From the NCBI GenBank assembly GCA_013214885.1, contig JABSRS010000058.1:1-12607 (forward strand): DNA of 12,607 bases, read 5' to 3'. Numbering within the stretch: the first letter of the stretch is position 1; the number at the start of each line of letters is the position of its first letter. Source of the DNA: Gammaproteobacteria bacterium (lineage in GTDB: Bacteria; Pseudomonadota; Gammaproteobacteria; Enterobacterales; Psychrobiaceae). Both the position numbers and the translations under genes were made by a program. Shown piece after piece: positions 6,811 to 12,607 of the stretch. The notes beneath the pieces were generated by a model. The model saw only the letters and a program-made list of their open reading frames with translations, searched no databases and was not told the origin of the DNA.

Positions 6811-8262
6811 GTGCCTGTGACTGCCGCGAAAAAGAACAAACAACCTGAGCCTGCCGCTAATATTAAAATTTCAGCACACTATGATGTGATTGTAATTGGC
6901 ACGGGCCCAGGGGGTGAAGGTGCAGCGATGGGGCTTAGTAAGCAAGGCAAAACCGTTGCGGTTATTGAGCGCGAAAAAGATGTTGGCGGCGGTTGTACCC
7001 ATGTCGGCACTATCCCATCTAAGGCTTTGCGCCATTCAGTGTCCCGACTGGTTGAGTACAAAAAAAGTGGTTTTAATTTAGAAAGTGAACTCGGTGGTAA
7101 AGTCACCTTTCAAAGCATTCTAAAACACACAGAACGAGTGATTAAAGATCAAGTTAAGTTGCGCCAAGGTTTTTACTATCGCAACAACTGTCCGATTTAT
7201 CACGGTGCTGCCAGCTTTGTTGATGCCACGACCATTGCGGTCACTAATAGCAAAAATGAAGTCGAATATTTACGGGCCAAGCAAGTAGTTATTGCCACAG
7301 GTTCGCGACCATATCGTCCAAATGATGTTAACTTCAATAGCTCACGCATTTATGACAGCGACACCATTCTAGGGCTAAATCATCAACCACGTAGCATCAT
7401 TGTTTATGGTGCAGGGGTTATTGGCTGTGAGTACGCTTCGATTTTCCGCGGATTGAGTGTCCGGGTTGACTTAGTTAACAGTCGCGATCGTTTACTGTCA
7501 TTCCTTGATACCGAAGTCACTGATTCACTGTCTTATCACTTTTGGAACAGCGGCATCGTGATGCGCAATAGCGAATCTTATTCAAAAATTGAAGAAACCG
7601 CTGAAGGTGTAGTGATGCACCTTGAATCAGGTAAAAAGATGCGTGCCGATTGCTTATTGTTTGCCAATGGTCGAACGGGTAACACTGATTCATTAGGGCT
7701 AGAGAATATCGGTCTAACGGCTAATTCACGTGGTCAGCTTGAAGTTAACGAACATTATCAAACGGCTGTGTCTAACGTCTATGCTGTCGGTGATGTGATT
7801 GGTTACCCTTCATTAGCCAGTGCCGCGTATGATCAGGGTCGTATTGCCGCTAAGGCGATGATCTCGGGCAATAGTGAAGGTCAATTAATTCGTGATATCC
7901 CTACCGGTATTTATACTATTCCGGAAATCAGCTCGGTTGGTAAAACAGAACAAGAACTTACCGAACAAAAAGTCCCCTATGAAGTAGGTCGTGCTCAGTT
8001 TAAGCATTTGGCCCGCGCCCAGATAGGTGGGATCAATGTTGGTTTTCTAAAGTTGTTGTTTCACCGTGAAACCAAACAATTATTAGGGATCCACTGTTTT
8101 GGCGAGCGTTCTTCAGAAATCATTCATATCGGTCAAGCGATTATGGAGCAGAAAGGCGAAGGCAATAACATTGAATATTTTGTTAATACCACTTTCAACT
8201 ACCCCACAATGGCCGAAGCCTATCGTGTGGCAGCTTTAAATGGTTTGAACAGATTGTTTTAA
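6811..8262 (+). CDS. sthA: Soluble pyridine nucleotide transhydrogenase
   Basis: SthA is a cytosolic FAD flavoprotein that moves reducing equivalents between NADPH and NAD+, mainly draining excess NADPH. The 483-residue frame begins with GTG at 6811. A second GTG at 6817 gives better spacing to AAGGA at 6803-6807 (9 rather than 3 bases) and may be the true start. The FAD-binding GTGPGGEG is at about 30-37. [12 protein letters not shown] (60-71) has the SthA pattern, in which the second redox cysteine of dihydrolipoamide dehydrogenase or glutathione reductase is replaced (Cys62-Thr-His-x-Gly-Thr). This separates it from those relatives. E. coli has Trp where this protein has Val65. The NAD(P) motif GAGVIG is at 200-205, and the FAD-contact AVGDVIG and C-terminal dimer domain are present. 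It ends in a hairpin terminator. Confidence 0.95.
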   Translation: MPVTAAKKNKQPEPAANIKISAHYDVIVIGTGPGGEGAAMGLSKQGKTVAVIEREKDVGGGCTHVGTIPSKALRHSVSRLVEYKKSGFNLESELGGKVTFQSILKHTERVIKDQVKLRQGFYYRNNCPIYHGAASFVDATTIAVTNSKNEVEYLRAKQVVIATGSRPYRPNDVNFNSSRIYDSDTILGLNHQPRSIIVYGAGVIGCEYASIFRGLSVRVDLVNSRDRLLSFLDTEVTDSLSYHFWNSGIVMRNSESYSKIEETAEGVVMHLESGKKMRADCLLFANGRTGNTDSLGLENIGLTANSRGQLEVNEHYQTAVSNVYAVGDVIGYPSLASAAYDQGRIAAKAMISGNSEGQLIRDIPTGIYTIPEISSVGKTEQELTEQKVPYEVGRAQFKHLARAQIGGINVGFLKLLFHRETKQLLGIHCFGERSSEIIHIGQAIMEQKGEGNNIEYFVNTTFNYPTMAEAYRVAALNGLNRLF

Positions 8263-8287
8263 TAACCTGTTTAAAATTGATTGTTGA

Positions 8288-8317
8288 ACTAGGTGCAATA
8301 GCACCTAGTCTCTTTTT
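8288..8317 (+). terminator. Intrinsic terminator of sthA
   Basis: ACTAGGTGC (8288-8296), loop AATA and GCACCTAGT (8301-8309) form a perfect 9-bp stem, followed by CTCTTTTTG. It lies 26 bases past the sthA stop. The right arm overlaps the stop codon and last bases of the convergent zinc-finger gene (8305-8307). In the minus direction the stem lacks a good T-run, so it is mainly a plus-strand terminator. Confidence 0.85.
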
Positions 8318-8631
8318 GACGCGCATGTAATACAATGCTGGGTGAATGGCACGACCTTTAAGCGTTCTATCGCGATGTCTTCGCCGCAATCGGCACAATA
8401 TTGATATTCACCTTCATTGAGACGGTGTATCGCGACATTAACTAGCTTTAGTTCGCGGCGAACCTCATTACCTAGTGCATCCATTACTTCGTCGTTTTCA
8501 CGTTCTTGAGCTTGTTCTGACCAGTCGCTGTTTGCTTCCTTAGTCACATTTTTTACAATCCTTTCTAACTTTTCGGTTAGCTGTGATTGCATCGCTGTGA
8601 GTAGGACTCGCATTTCATTAAACTGTGGCAT
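8305..8631 (-). CDS. DksA/TraR family C4 zinc-finger protein
   Basis: This small 108-residue cytosolic protein has a charged helical N-terminal half and a C-terminal zinc finger with Cys79, Cys82, Cys100 and Cys103 (C-x2-C-x17-C-x2-C, around YCADCGED and HCITCA). The segment EQAQERENDEVMDALG (39-54) resembles the pre-finger helix of TraR/YbiI-like members. DksA/TraR proteins bind in the secondary channel of RNA polymerase and alter initiation. At 108 residues it is shorter than true DksA (about 150) and lacks the DksA coiled-coil tip motif DxxDxA, so it should not be called DksA. A strong GGAGG lies six bases before the ATG. It follows cysQ by 30 bases on the same strand and is probably the last gene of that transcript. 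The specific target is unknown. Confidence 0.88.
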   Translation of the reverse strand: MPQFNEMRVLLTAMQSQLTEKLERIVKNVTKEANSDWSEQAQERENDEVMDALGNEVRRELKLVNVAIHRLNEGEYQYCADCGEDIAIERLKVVPFTQHCITCASKRD

Positions 8632-8661
8632 AAGCGCCTCCTGTCTAGCTATAAATAGGTT

Positions 8662-9459
8662 TTAATTGACGATGTTACTCCAGGGAATATTAGGATCGCC
8701 ACACACTATAAAATTTGGATTTTCTAACGTCTCTCGTTTATTATAGGTCAATGTTTGCAATCCTAGATCTTTTATATCACCACCAGCTTCAGTCAAAATA
8801 CAATGGGCCGCTCCGGTATCCCACTCTCCAGTTGGCCCAACTCGCATATAAAAGTCAGCGCCACCCTCGGCAACTAAGCAACTTTTCAGCGTCGCACTGC
8901 CCATTGGAATAAGCTCATATTCGAACTCGGTCGAGACTCGTGACAACACCGTTTCTTTTGACTGTCTTAAACTTACCGCGATTTTGAGCTTAGTCTGTTG
9001 ATCTGTATTAATCTTTATCGGTTTCAAGCCATGATCATCACGGCGATAAGCACCATTGCCTCGACTGGCTAAATAACAGCGATTATGGATTGGGGCATAA
9101 ATCACCCCAATGGTTGGTAAATTATTATCGATTAACGCAATGGCCACCGCGAAATCACCACTACCCGCCACAAACTCTTGCGTGCCATCGAGCGGATCGA
9201 CTAACCAGTAACGGTTCCAACTTTGGCGCTGCTCAGTGGTTATATCGGGCAGTTCTTCCGACACAATAGGAATATCGGGGGTTAACTGCGCCAGCATCTT
9301 ACAAATAATTTCATTGGCGGCATAATCGGCACTAGTGACTGGCGTGTCATCCTCTTTGGTGTGAGATTCATAATCACCAGAAAGATATATTCGCTTAATC
9401 TCAGCACCACCAGCACGAGCAATATTCTCTACTGCCAGTGTTAATTCACATAAATCCAT
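8662..9459 (-). CDS. cysQ: 3'(2'),5'-bisphosphate nucleotidase CysQ
   Basis: CysQ removes the 3'-phosphate of PAP (and PAPS), by-products of sulfate assimilation and sulfotransfer, giving AMP and preventing PAP toxicity. The 265-residue product fits the inositol monophosphatase-like superfamily. DDTPVTSAD (37-45), the metal-binding Glu68-Glu69, WLVDPLDGTQEF (85-96, with Asp88 and Asp91) and GEWDTGAAH (211-219, with Asp214) make up the Mg2+ site. Gln94 replaces the Lys commonly seen in DPLDGTKEF, a modest change. GGAGG seven bases before the ATG lies within the end of nudE; the nudE stop is three bases upstream, so the two are translated from one message. The zinc-finger gene follows. Activity on other phosphomonoesters is possible, but the CysQ subfamily fit is good. 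Confidence 0.94.
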   Translation of the reverse strand: MDLCELTLAVENIARAGGAEIKRIYLSGDYESHTKEDDTPVTSADYAANEIICKMLAQLTPDIPIVSEELPDITTEQRQSWNRYWLVDPLDGTQEFVAGSGDFAVAIALIDNNLPTIGVIYAPIHNRCYLASRGNGAYRRDDHGLKPIKINTDQQTKLKIAVSLRQSKETVLSRVSTEFEYELIPMGSATLKSCLVAEGGADFYMRVGPTGEWDTGAAHCILTEAGGDIKDLGLQTLTYNKRETLENPNFIVCGDPNIPWSNIVN

Positions 9460-9462
9460 TGA

Positions 9463-10014
9463 TTAACCTCCGATTTTCTTCGCCGCCATCAAGACCGCAG
9501 CAACACTACGGGCATCATTAAAATCAGGCTGGTCCATTAATTCTTCGATGTCGTCAACAGACCAATTAACCAATTCTAATGGCTCAGGCTCATCACCTTC
9601 GAGCTGCTCCAGATATAAATCTTTGGCTAAAAAGATATGCATAGTCGCACCAAAATACCCAGGGGCCATTGCTAATGATTTTAAGGGGATTAACTGCTTA
9701 GCCCCATAACCGATTTCTTCTTTTAGCTCGCGGTTGGCCGCTTGCTCGGGCGTTTCTCCAGGATCAATTAACCCCTTAGGAAAACCCAACTCATAAGTAT
9801 GAGTACCACAGGCGTATTCACGAATTAGAATCATGGTTTGTGGATCAAGCAAAGGCACAATCATTACGGCACCGCGGCCGCCACCTTTCATCCGTTCGTA
9901 TTCTCTTTCGACCCCATTAGAAAAACGTAGTTCAAGTTTTTCAATCGCAAAAAAACGACTTCTTGCACTTATTTTGGAAGATTGAATTTCTGGTAACTGT
10001 CGCTGCTTTGGCAT
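9463..10014 (-). CDS. nudE: ADP compounds hydrolase NudE (Nudix family)
   Basis: NudE hydrolyses ADP-containing dinucleotides such as ADP-ribose, NADH and diadenosine di- or triphosphates, releasing AMP and a second phosphorylated product. The 183-residue length matches E. coli NudE (about 186). The Nudix box spans residues 81-103 in the form G-x5-E-x7-REL-x-EE-I-G, with Gly81, Glu87, Arg95, Glu96, Glu99 and Glu100 all present. Upstream, the segment around GTHTYELGFPKG (70-81) is typical of the ADP-sugar and NudE branch. GAGGG lies just before the ATG. It is followed after 3 bases by cysQ, and both enzymes clear adenine nucleotide by-products. A weak promoter candidate lies upstream at 10056-10084. 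Confidence 0.92.
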   Translation of the reverse strand: MPKQRQLPEIQSSKISARSRFFAIEKLELRFSNGVEREYERMKGGGRGAVMIVPLLDPQTMILIREYACGTHTYELGFPKGLIDPGETPEQAANRELKEEIGYGAKQLIPLKSLAMAPGYFGATMHIFLAKDLYLEQLEGDEPEPLELVNWSVDDIEELMDQPDFNDARSVAAVLMAAKKIGG

Positions 10015-10055
10015 AATCCCTCACTGCTGGATTTTTCTTACTAGGGTAAGTTACT

Positions 10056-10084
10056 AAAATAGCCTGAGAACACGCTTTAAACAA
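10056..10084 (-). promoter_or_regulatory. Weak promoter candidate for nudE-cysQ
   Basis: On the minus strand, TTGTTT (10084-10079) and TATTTT (10061-10056) are separated by 17 bases. The -35 matches at only three positions and the -10 at four, so support is weak. Placement about 45 bases before the nudE ATG and downstream of the gspN hairpin is sensible. A small inverted repeat (CTTAC, four-base loop, GTAAG) follows in the leader. Confidence 0.25.
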
Positions 10085-10127
10085 CCTATTTATGCCAATA
10101 TCGAATATATTTACGAAGGGAAGAATT

Positions 10128-10155
10128 TGGGATTAAGTGGGATTAACTGGGATTT
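10128..10155. repeat. Three direct repeats with 10-bp spacing
   Basis: TGGGATTAA occurs at 10128-10136 and 10138-10146, and TGGGATTT follows at 10148-10155. The starts are exactly 10 bases apart, about one helical turn. The array sits between gspN and nudE and abuts the hairpin at 10156-10188. Function is unknown; it may be a protein-binding array or a remnant of local duplication. Confidence 0.7.
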
Positions 10156-10188
10156 CACCCCGAGAGCAAACGACTGATGCTCGGGGTG
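10156..10188 (-). terminator. Hairpin after gspN, likely end of the gsp operon
   Basis: CACCCCGAG (10156-10164) pairs with CTCGGGGTG (10180-10188), a 9-bp GC-rich stem around a 15-base loop. An alternative fold extends the pairing through GAGCA/TGCTC with a two-base bulge. It lies 20 bases past the gspN stop. In the gspN direction it is followed by AAATCCC rather than a T-run, so termination could be weak or Rho-dependent, and read-through into nudE is possible. Confidence 0.55.
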
Positions 10189-10208
10189 TTTACTGTTGAA
10201 CTAATAAG

Positions 10209-10961
10209 TTAAATTTTCTGCTGAAACTTTAATGAATAGCGGCCCCGAGTGTCCGGCTGACCAGTGAACTTTAGGAGTTCAACAAAGTCGCGCGAGGCAT
10301 TACTTGGCGGCTTAACAAAACCGTTGATTATTAGGTTGCGCTTGGTGTCTAAGACTACCTTAGCATCGATGCCCAAACTGTTCGTTTCAGGGTTAACCAC
10401 AGCCACTATGTCGCCGTTATCACAACTTAACAATGCTTGAGCTGTCACAACGGTAATAGCACCAAAGCCACTACTAATATCACTGTTGGTTAACTTGAGC
10501 TTGCCACTTAACGATTGACACCACGGTTGTCCCTGGCTAAAGTCTGAAACCGTTAACCTAACCTTGCCAGTTGCAATTAAACCATAAGGCAACGGTGCCA
10601 GTTTGGTTAACTCGGCGACGGGTGCTGATAGGGTAAGCCCTTCAACACTGACACCAGAAAAAGAATAACCGAGCAAGCCATTACCACGGATCGAGTCCTT
10701 GGGTTGACCAACAACTAAATCAATTTCAATTTTACCCAGCAGTAAAGCACTGGCTTGTAACTGCCAACGGACGTTATTAATGGTTAAATCACCGTACTGC
10801 ACCGTGTTAACGCGCCCTTGCCATAATGTACCCTGCGCCATACCCAATTTAATATTTTTTGGCAGTTCTAACTGACTAAGTACAAAATTAGCAGGCAATA
10901 ACACCACGATAAAAACTAAATAAATGACGATGGCGCTTATGCTGTATTTTAAATATTTCAC
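10209..10961 (-). CDS. gspN: Type II secretion system protein N
   Basis: GspN is an accessory inner-membrane component of the type II secretion system, which moves folded proteins from periplasm to outside. It is a single-pass protein with a periplasmic domain and is not required in all species. The 250-residue length is typical. An N-terminal membrane helix covers about residues 8-28 (SAIVIYLVFIVVLLPANFVL), followed by the family motif GTLWQG (about 44-49). Two cysteines, in PWCQS and LLSCDNG, probably form a periplasmic disulfide. The start is GTG at 10961, with AGGA overlapping the gspM stop and a spacing of about six bases. The gene follows gspM by 8 bases and closes the operon. Confidence 0.92.
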   Translation of the reverse strand: MKYLKYSISAIVIYLVFIVVLLPANFVLSQLELPKNIKLGMAQGTLWQGRVNTVQYGDLTINNVRWQLQASALLLGKIEIDLVVGQPKDSIRGNGLLGYSFSGVSVEGLTLSAPVAELTKLAPLPYGLIATGKVRLTVSDFSQGQPWCQSLSGKLKLTNSDISSGFGAITVVTAQALLSCDNGDIVAVVNPETNSLGIDAKVVLDTKRNLIINGFVKPPSNASRDFVELLKFTGQPDTRGRYSLKFQQKI

Positions 10962-10969
10962 TGCCTATC

Positions 10970-11434
10970 CTATTTTGCCAGTAACACACGAACGCGAACT
11001 AATCCTGGGGTCGATTCAGCTCTAAAATCAACACTGTCGATGTTAATACCATTTTGATGCTGTAACTTCTCAAGCCATTGTAATACTGAACTAAACTTAA
11101 CTTTGTCTAGGGTAACATTTAACTTGTTATTTTGCGGTTGTAACCGATTAATCACCAAACCAAACTCTCTGGCACTGCGATTGACTAACTGATCTAACGA
11201 GCCACCACTGCTGGTAACGCCTTGATTAGTGCGTAAAATCGCGACTTTGGTGGCATTAGTTTCAACCCATTGCGACAGCTTAACTTCACGATTTAAGGAG
11301 GTTTGAGCGCGCTCTAACCTTGTTTGAAGCGGTTGGTATAATACGAAATAAACCAGTGCTACCAGCACTATCCCTGCTAGTCCCAACACTAAATTACGCT
11401 CGCGCGGTTGTAACGAGTCTAAATATTCTTTCAT
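10970..11434 (-). CDS. gspM: Type II secretion system protein M
   Basis: GspM is a small bitopic inner-membrane protein that dimerises with GspL and helps link the ATPase platform to the pseudopilus. The 154-residue product has a short cytosolic N-terminus with the usual LQPRERNLV, a single membrane helix at about 15-36 (LVLGLAGIVLVALVYFVLY), and a periplasmic coiled coil followed by a ferredoxin-like domain (about 80-154). The LNVTLDKVKFSSVLQWLEKL region is characteristic. Its ATG overlaps the gspL stop (ATGA, 4 bases), indicating translational coupling and 1:1 expression with GspL. Confidence 0.94.
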   Translation of the reverse strand: MKEYLDSLQPRERNLVLGLAGIVLVALVYFVLYQPLQTRLERAQTSLNREVKLSQWVETNATKVAILRTNQGVTSSGGSLDQLVNRSAREFGLVINRLQPQNNKLNVTLDKVKFSSVLQWLEKLQHQNGINIDSVDFRAESTPGLVRVRVLLAK

Positions 11435-12237
11435 GATCTGACCTTAATCGTTAGCGAGCCATTAACTTTGCTGCCATCGTTATTCATTGCTCCCGTGGTT
11501 ACCACAAAATTGGTACTCAAGGACTGTTTAAGCTGTTCAAAGTCCTGATACGTATCAGCCGTTGCCTGAACCCGCATTTCTTGTCTCTTGCGATCGAACT
11601 TAACGCTGATTGGCGACACTTTTTTAGTGGCCGCCAACGCCTGGTTAACAGCTGCCATCATCGCGAATAACGGTGATTGTGTTTGCGCACTACCCAATTC
11701 TTTCAGTTGTTGATTAATCCGGTATTTAAGTCGGTCCACTCGCTTAGCTGATGGGTTTAAGGTTCGATATACCGCTTGTGAGTTGGCTTGTATTTGGGCT
11801 TTTTGTTGCTCAAGTTGATTGATGGTATAAAACTTCTCAACAAAAATTAACACCAAAGCAATTCCTGCCGCAATAGCAATATGGCGCCAACTCTGCTGCA
11901 GGGTATTGACCTGCTCAGTAACCGAGAATTCACCAACCAGCAGGTTAACCTTTGCTTGCTCAATTCCCTGGGCTAATTGCTGCATCGGCAACAAGGAACC
12001 TTTGGCCTGCCAATCGACAGGCTCATCGAGTAATGATTGCTCAACGCCGTAACTTGCAAAGACCAAGCTCTGCTCAGATTGCAGAGCAAAGCCAAGCCAA
12101 GGTTTAAACCAATTTTCAGCTATCGTTGCGCCGCGATGGGCACCTTGCCTAATCAACACTTGGTCATTTAGTTGCAAAATGCTTAAGCTATCATCACCTG
12201 GTATTGGTAGTGCTAACCAGTCGGGCACCATCGAGAT
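11431..12237 (-). CDS. gspL: Type II secretion system protein L, 5'-truncated at a sequence junction
   Basis: GspL anchors the GspE ATPase at the inner membrane. The genuine GspL sequence begins around SMVPDWLALP (Met at 12231), which corresponds to a motif near the middle of the actin-like cytosolic domain. It continues through the membrane helix (HIAIAAGIALVLIFVEKF), the conserved AVYRTLNPSAKRVDRLKYRI segment and the periplasmic domain that pairs with GspM. Roughly 140-160 N-terminal residues that family members normally have are missing. The frame stays open upstream to 12279 only by chance through unrelated GC-rich sequence, so an apparent start there (MGAGKTPRSNQ) is not real. The exact breakpoint is uncertain by about 10 bases. 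In the source organism the gene is presumably intact; the break looks like an artefact or rearrangement. gspM overlaps its stop. Confidence 0.88.
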   Translation of the reverse strand: MSMVPDWLALPIPGDDSLSILQLNDQVLIRQGAHRGATIAENWFKPWLGFALQSEQSLVFASYGVEQSLLDEPVDWQAKGSLLPMQQLAQGIEQAKVNLLVGEFSVTEQVNTLQQSWRHIAIAAGIALVLIFVEKFYTINQLEQQKAQIQANSQAVYRTLNPSAKRVDRLKYRINQQLKELGSAQTQSPLFAMMAAVNQALAATKKVSPISVKFDRKRQEMRVQATADTYQDFEQLKQSLSTNFVVTTGAMNNDGSKVNGSLTIKVRS

Positions 12238-12245
12238 CACGAAGG
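12232..12245. other. Abrupt junction between two sequence sources
   Basis: Left of this point the DNA is moderate-to-low GC and codes for GspL on the minus strand. Right of it the DNA is strongly GC-rich, with G or C at most third codon positions, and codes on the plus strand. Both reading frames are open across the boundary, so it cannot be placed to the base. No inverted repeat, target duplication, tRNA, integrase or transposase is present. Confidence 0.8.
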
Positions 12246-12442
12246 TCTGGTTGGAGCGCGGGGTCTTCCCCGCTCCCACGGTGATGCGGATCGAATCCGC
12301 CGCCGAGGCGATCTTGTCCGTGCTCGCCGTGCGCGGCTACATCGACGACTTCGCGATCATGCCGAGGCTGCGCGACCTGCCGGCCGAGGTCCAGGTGGCG
12401 GACGCCGCGGCCTCCGCGAAGACGGGTGATGACGATGCGTGA
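12236..12442 (+). CDS. C-terminal fragment, possibly a short-chain dehydrogenase
   Basis: This is an open frame of 68 codons with no start of its own, ending in TGA at 12440-12442. It is very GC-rich with G or C at nearly all third positions, unlike everything to its left. The segment FPAPTVMRIESAAEAILSVL, followed by a GYIDDFAIMPR stretch, resembles the end of classical SDR oxidoreductases. In that family a 'PE-VA-AV' helix is followed by a strand ending in 'I-PR' or similar. The catalytic Ser-Tyr-Lys and NAD(P) motifs would lie upstream and are absent. The last ~20 residues are Ala/Asp-rich and low complexity. SDR assignment is tentative; that it is coding is better supported than what it codes for. 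Confidence 0.45.
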   Translation: MTKVWLERGVFPAPTVMRIESAAEAILSVLAVRGYIDDFAIMPRLRDLPAEVQVADAAASAKTGDDDA

Positions 12443-12498
12443 TCCCGAGGCGTTCAGCGGACCGTGTATGCTGGACCGCCACCGGAGGCCAGAGCGCC

Positions 12499-12607
12499 AT
12501 GGACTACATCGATATCGACGACGCGATCGGGCGTGACGGGCTGCGCCTCGTCCTGACTGCAGGGGTTCCCGGACCCTGGAGCGAATCGGCCAAGGGGATC
12601 CTGAAGG
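12499..12607 (+). CDS. N-terminal fragment, glutathione S-transferase-like protein
   Basis: ATG at 12499 opens a frame that runs 36 codons to the window end, starting MDYIDIDDAIGRDGLRLVLT and continuing AGVPGPWSESAKGILK. GGAGG lies 10 bases upstream. The GLRLVLTAGVPGPW-E-AKGI pattern resembles the first strand and helix of a thioredoxin-fold, GST-like family that I recall from high-GC bacteria. The substrate-binding domain is outside the window. The 56-base gap after the preceding frame shows no terminator or clear promoter. Composition matches the preceding fragment, so both belong to the same foreign piece. Confidence 0.45.
   Translation, partial: MDYIDIDDAIGRDGLRLVLTAGVPGPWSESAKGILK

Noticed and set aside
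12179..12442. A single 87-residue plus-strand protein starting at 12179
   Set aside because: Its first part is antisense to gspL and the rest is foreign high-GC sequence; it exists only because of the junction.
12436..12537. Overlapping plus-strand frame starting ATGCGTGATCCC
   Set aside because: Arg-rich low-complexity translation typical of a shadow frame in high-GC DNA; the GST-like frame from 12499 is the better reading.
1..12607. A previously undescribed multi-gene defence, toxin or mobile system
   Set aside because: Every substantial gene belongs to a recognised family with a housekeeping, transport or secretion role, and no integrase, transposase, toxin-antitoxin pair or clustered unknown genes were seen.

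Overview
Most of this window (about 1-12235) looks like the chromosome of a marine or aquatic gammaproteobacterium of the order Alteromonadales, near Shewanella or its relatives. This rests on moderate-to-low GC, the gene repertoire (SthA, SelD-MnmH, NudE, CysQ, a type II secretion operon) and the gspL-gspM-gspN-nudE-cysQ order, which I recall as typical of that group. It is inference from gene content, not a database result. The last ~370 bases (about 12236-12607) are strikingly GC-rich and appear to come from a different genome.

Layout. The window opens with the N-terminus of a crotonase (enoyl-CoA hydratase family) gene on the minus strand, divergent from a small DUF4240 gene. Convergent with the latter is a large TonB-dependent outer-membrane receptor of the ZnuD type (774-2897, minus). 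It carries two His/Glu-rich metal-binding tracts and three overlapping or adjacent Zur-like operator sequences upstream, so it is most likely a zinc-starvation-induced zinc importer. Divergent from it is selD-mnmH, overlapping by 4 bp: SelD makes selenophosphate and MnmH uses it to form 2-selenouridine in tRNA anticodons. Next come a membrane-anchored SPFH/band 7 protein with a long coiled coil, and the soluble transhydrogenase SthA, which ends in a hairpin terminator.

From 8305 to the junction every gene is on the minus strand. In transcription order these are gspL (5' truncated), gspM and gspN, the end of the type II secretion operon coding for the inner-membrane platform; then nudE and cysQ, a tight pair that hydrolyses ADP-containing nucleotides and 3'-phosphoadenosine compounds; then a DksA/TraR-type C4 zinc-finger protein.

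At about 12230-12245, gspL is cut off inside its cytoplasmic domain. Across a few bases the sequence becomes high-GC, with two partial plus-strand reading frames: a probable short-chain dehydrogenase C-terminus and the N-terminus of a glutathione S-transferase-like protein. No insertion sequence, integrase, tRNA or repeat marks this boundary, so a chimeric assembly or library join is the leading explanation. I found no convincing undescribed multi-gene system. The most informative biological signals are the Zur-like operators combined with the His-repeat receptor. No gene-free stretch exceeds 300 bases; the longest is 10015-10208.
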